Source: an uncultured Bacteroidales bacterium
GTDB lineage: Bacteria > Bacteroidota > Bacteroidia > Bacteroidales > UBA932
DNA length: 41,964 nt
NCBI GenBank assembly: GCA_947302825.1
Contig: CAMYWP010000003.1
Coordinates: forward strand, 1-41,964
Direction of reading: 5' to 3'
The notes under the pieces are model-generated. The model did not search any database. It was not told where the DNA came from and saw only the letters and a program-made list of their open reading frames with translations. This document shows, one piece after another, positions 40,841-41,964 of this stretch (its first letter is position 1; each line of letters opens with the position of its first letter). The position numbers and the translations under genes are program-made.

Positions 40841-41964
40841 TTACTTGCTCTGCTGAATTTCGGCCTGGGCAGCGGCGAGGCGGGCGATAGGCACGCGGAA
40901 CGGGCTGCAGGACACGTAGTCGATGCCGATGGTGTTGAAGAACTCGATGGACTTGGGATCGCCACCGTGTTCACCGCAGATACCGCACTGGAGGTCCTTG
41001 CGGCGGCTGCGGCCCTTGTCCACACCAATCTTCACCAGCTGGCCCACGGCCTTGGTGTCGATGGTCTGGAAAGGATCGGCGTCCAGGATCTTGTTGCCAA
41101 GATAGTCACCCATGAAGGTACCGATGTCGTCGCGGCTGAAGCCGAAGGTCATCTGGGTGAGGTCATTGGTACCGAAGCTGAAGAACTGGGCTTCGCGGGC
41201 CATGCGGTCTGCGGTAAGGGCAGCACGAGGGATCTCGATCATGGTACCGAACTGGTAATCCAGGAGAGCACCCTGCTGGGCCTGGACTTCGGCCTTGATC
41301 TTCTCGCAGATGGCCTTCTGGAAGCTGAGCTCACGGGCGGAGATGGTGACCGGGATCATGATCTCCGGATGCGGGTGCAGGCCTTCCTTCTGGAGTTCGG
41401 CGGTGGCGGTGAAGATGGCACGATACTGGGTTTCGGCGATGAGCGGGAAGCTCACGTGCAGACGCACGCCGCGATGACCCATCATCGGGTTCACCTCGTG
41501 CAGGCTTTCGCCGCGCTTCTCCACTTCCTTCACGCTGATACCCAGATCCTTGGCCAGTTCCTTCTTCTTGTCTTCACCCTGCGGGACGAACTCGTGGAGC
41601 GGCGGGTCCAGGAGACGGAACACGACCGGCTTGCCGTCCATCACGCGGAGCGTGTCCTTGACGGCGGCCTTCATGAAGGGCTCGAGCTCGGCCAGGGCGG
41701 CCTTGCGCTCCTCGTCGGTGTCGCAGAGGATCATCTTGCGGAGCTTGGACAGCGGGAGTTCGCTGTTGCGGCCGTAGAACATGTGCTCGATACGGAACAG
41801 GCCGATACCCTGGGCACCGAACTTGAGGGCGCGGGCGGCGTCCTCCGGGGTGTCGGCATTGGTGCGGATCCCGAGCTTGCGGTACTTGTCGCACATGCCC
41901 ATGAACTTCGCGAAGAGCGGGTTCTCGGAGGCGTCCATCGTGTCGATGGCGCAGCCGTAGACGA
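40841..41964 (-). CDS. ppdK: Pyruvate, phosphate dikinase, C-terminal part (5' end outside window)
   Basis: The frame stays open to the end of the window, so only the last about 374 residues are seen. This is the PEP/pyruvate-binding TIM-barrel domain of an enzyme that interconverts pyruvate, ATP and phosphate with PEP, AMP and pyrophosphate. Family strings include RTNADTPEDAARALKFGAQGIGLFR with EHMFYG, RLLDPPLHEFVPQ, NPMMGHRGVRL, EIMIPVT, GTMIEIPRAAL and FFSFGTNDLTQMTFGFSRDD. The catalytic Cys lies in CGICGEHGGDPKSIEFF. The GCG-type end is intact and the stop is followed by the shared terminator. In many anaerobes this enzyme acts in pyrophosphate-linked glycolysis or gluconeogenesis. Confidence 0.95.
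   Translation of the reverse strand, partial: VYGCAIDTMDASENPLFAKFMGMCDKYRKLGIRTNADTPEDAARALKFGAQGIGLFRIEHMFYGRNSELPLSKLRKMILCDTDEERKAALAELEPFMKAAVKDTLRVMDGKPVVFRLLDPPLHEFVPQGEDKKKELAKDLGISVKEVEKRGESLHEVNPMMGHRGVRLHVSFPLIAETQYRAIFTATAELQKEGLHPHPEIMIPVTISARELSFQKAICEKIKAEVQAQQGALLDYQFGTMIEIPRAALTADRMAREAQFFSFGTNDLTQMTFGFSRDDIGTFMGDYLGNKILDADPFQTIDTKAVGQLVKIGVDKGRSRRKDLQCGICGEHGGDPKSIEFFNTIGIDYVSCSPFRVPIARLAAAQAEIQQSK

Overview
The window comes from a member of the Bacteroidales (phylum Bacteroidota) with a fairly GC-rich genome. The evidence is two fimbrial loci built from families typical of the order (FimB/Mfa2 anchor, Mfa1-like and Mfa-like fimbrillins, DUF3575 and DUF5119 proteins), promoters of the Bacteroidota form TTG-N19/20-TAnnTTTG with no clear Shine-Dalgarno sites, and many lipoprotein signal peptides. 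I cannot name genus or species from the sequence alone.

Layout. Positions 2-4994 hold an envelope pair: the 3' part of a thioester-type alpha-2-macroglobulin gene coupled to pbpC, which is split by a frameshift. Positions 5015-19248 (minus strand) are a compact fimbrial operon. Its order is an OmpA/DUF3575 outer-membrane protein (broken by an in-frame TAG), an Mfa1-like major fimbrillin, a FimB/Mfa2 anchor, a second Mfa1-like fimbrillin, and three large accessory or tip lipoproteins. A membrane-embedded AraC-type regulator is divergent from it (19363-20481). Next come an alkaline phosphatase with a PrsW-family protease (20482-22340, minus), a HicAB toxin-antitoxin pair, tRNA-Val(TAC), and a repeat-rich intergenic region.

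Positions 23840-31603 (plus) form a second fimbrial locus: DUF3575, DUF5119, three fimbrillins and a SpoIIE/RsbU-type phosphatase. Its promoter carries a good match to a Fur box. The locus is interrupted at 26860-27783 by a 924-bp segment bounded by 16-bp inverted repeats. The segment holds two 52-bp tandem repeats, a promoter, a small PD-(D/E)XK-like nuclease gene, a two-way terminator and an opposing promoter. This is the part of the window most likely to be an undescribed unit. The rest is a second alpha-2-macroglobulin without a thioester motif (31564-36738), folC, an AIR-synthase-related gene coupled to a PIN-PhoH ATPase gene, and the 3' part of ppdK running off the end.

Three families of short palindromic or dispersed repeats occur, and two of them sit in frame inside coding sequences. 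A 51-bp-spaced pair of 30-bp palindromes built on CGGGAGCAAAA is found both inside pbpC and between genes. A 36-bp repeat (translated CHSEER in one orientation) is found at the start of pbpC, in its 3' half, in the second macroglobulin gene and between genes. The heptamer GGCCGAT is also strikingly over-represented across the window.
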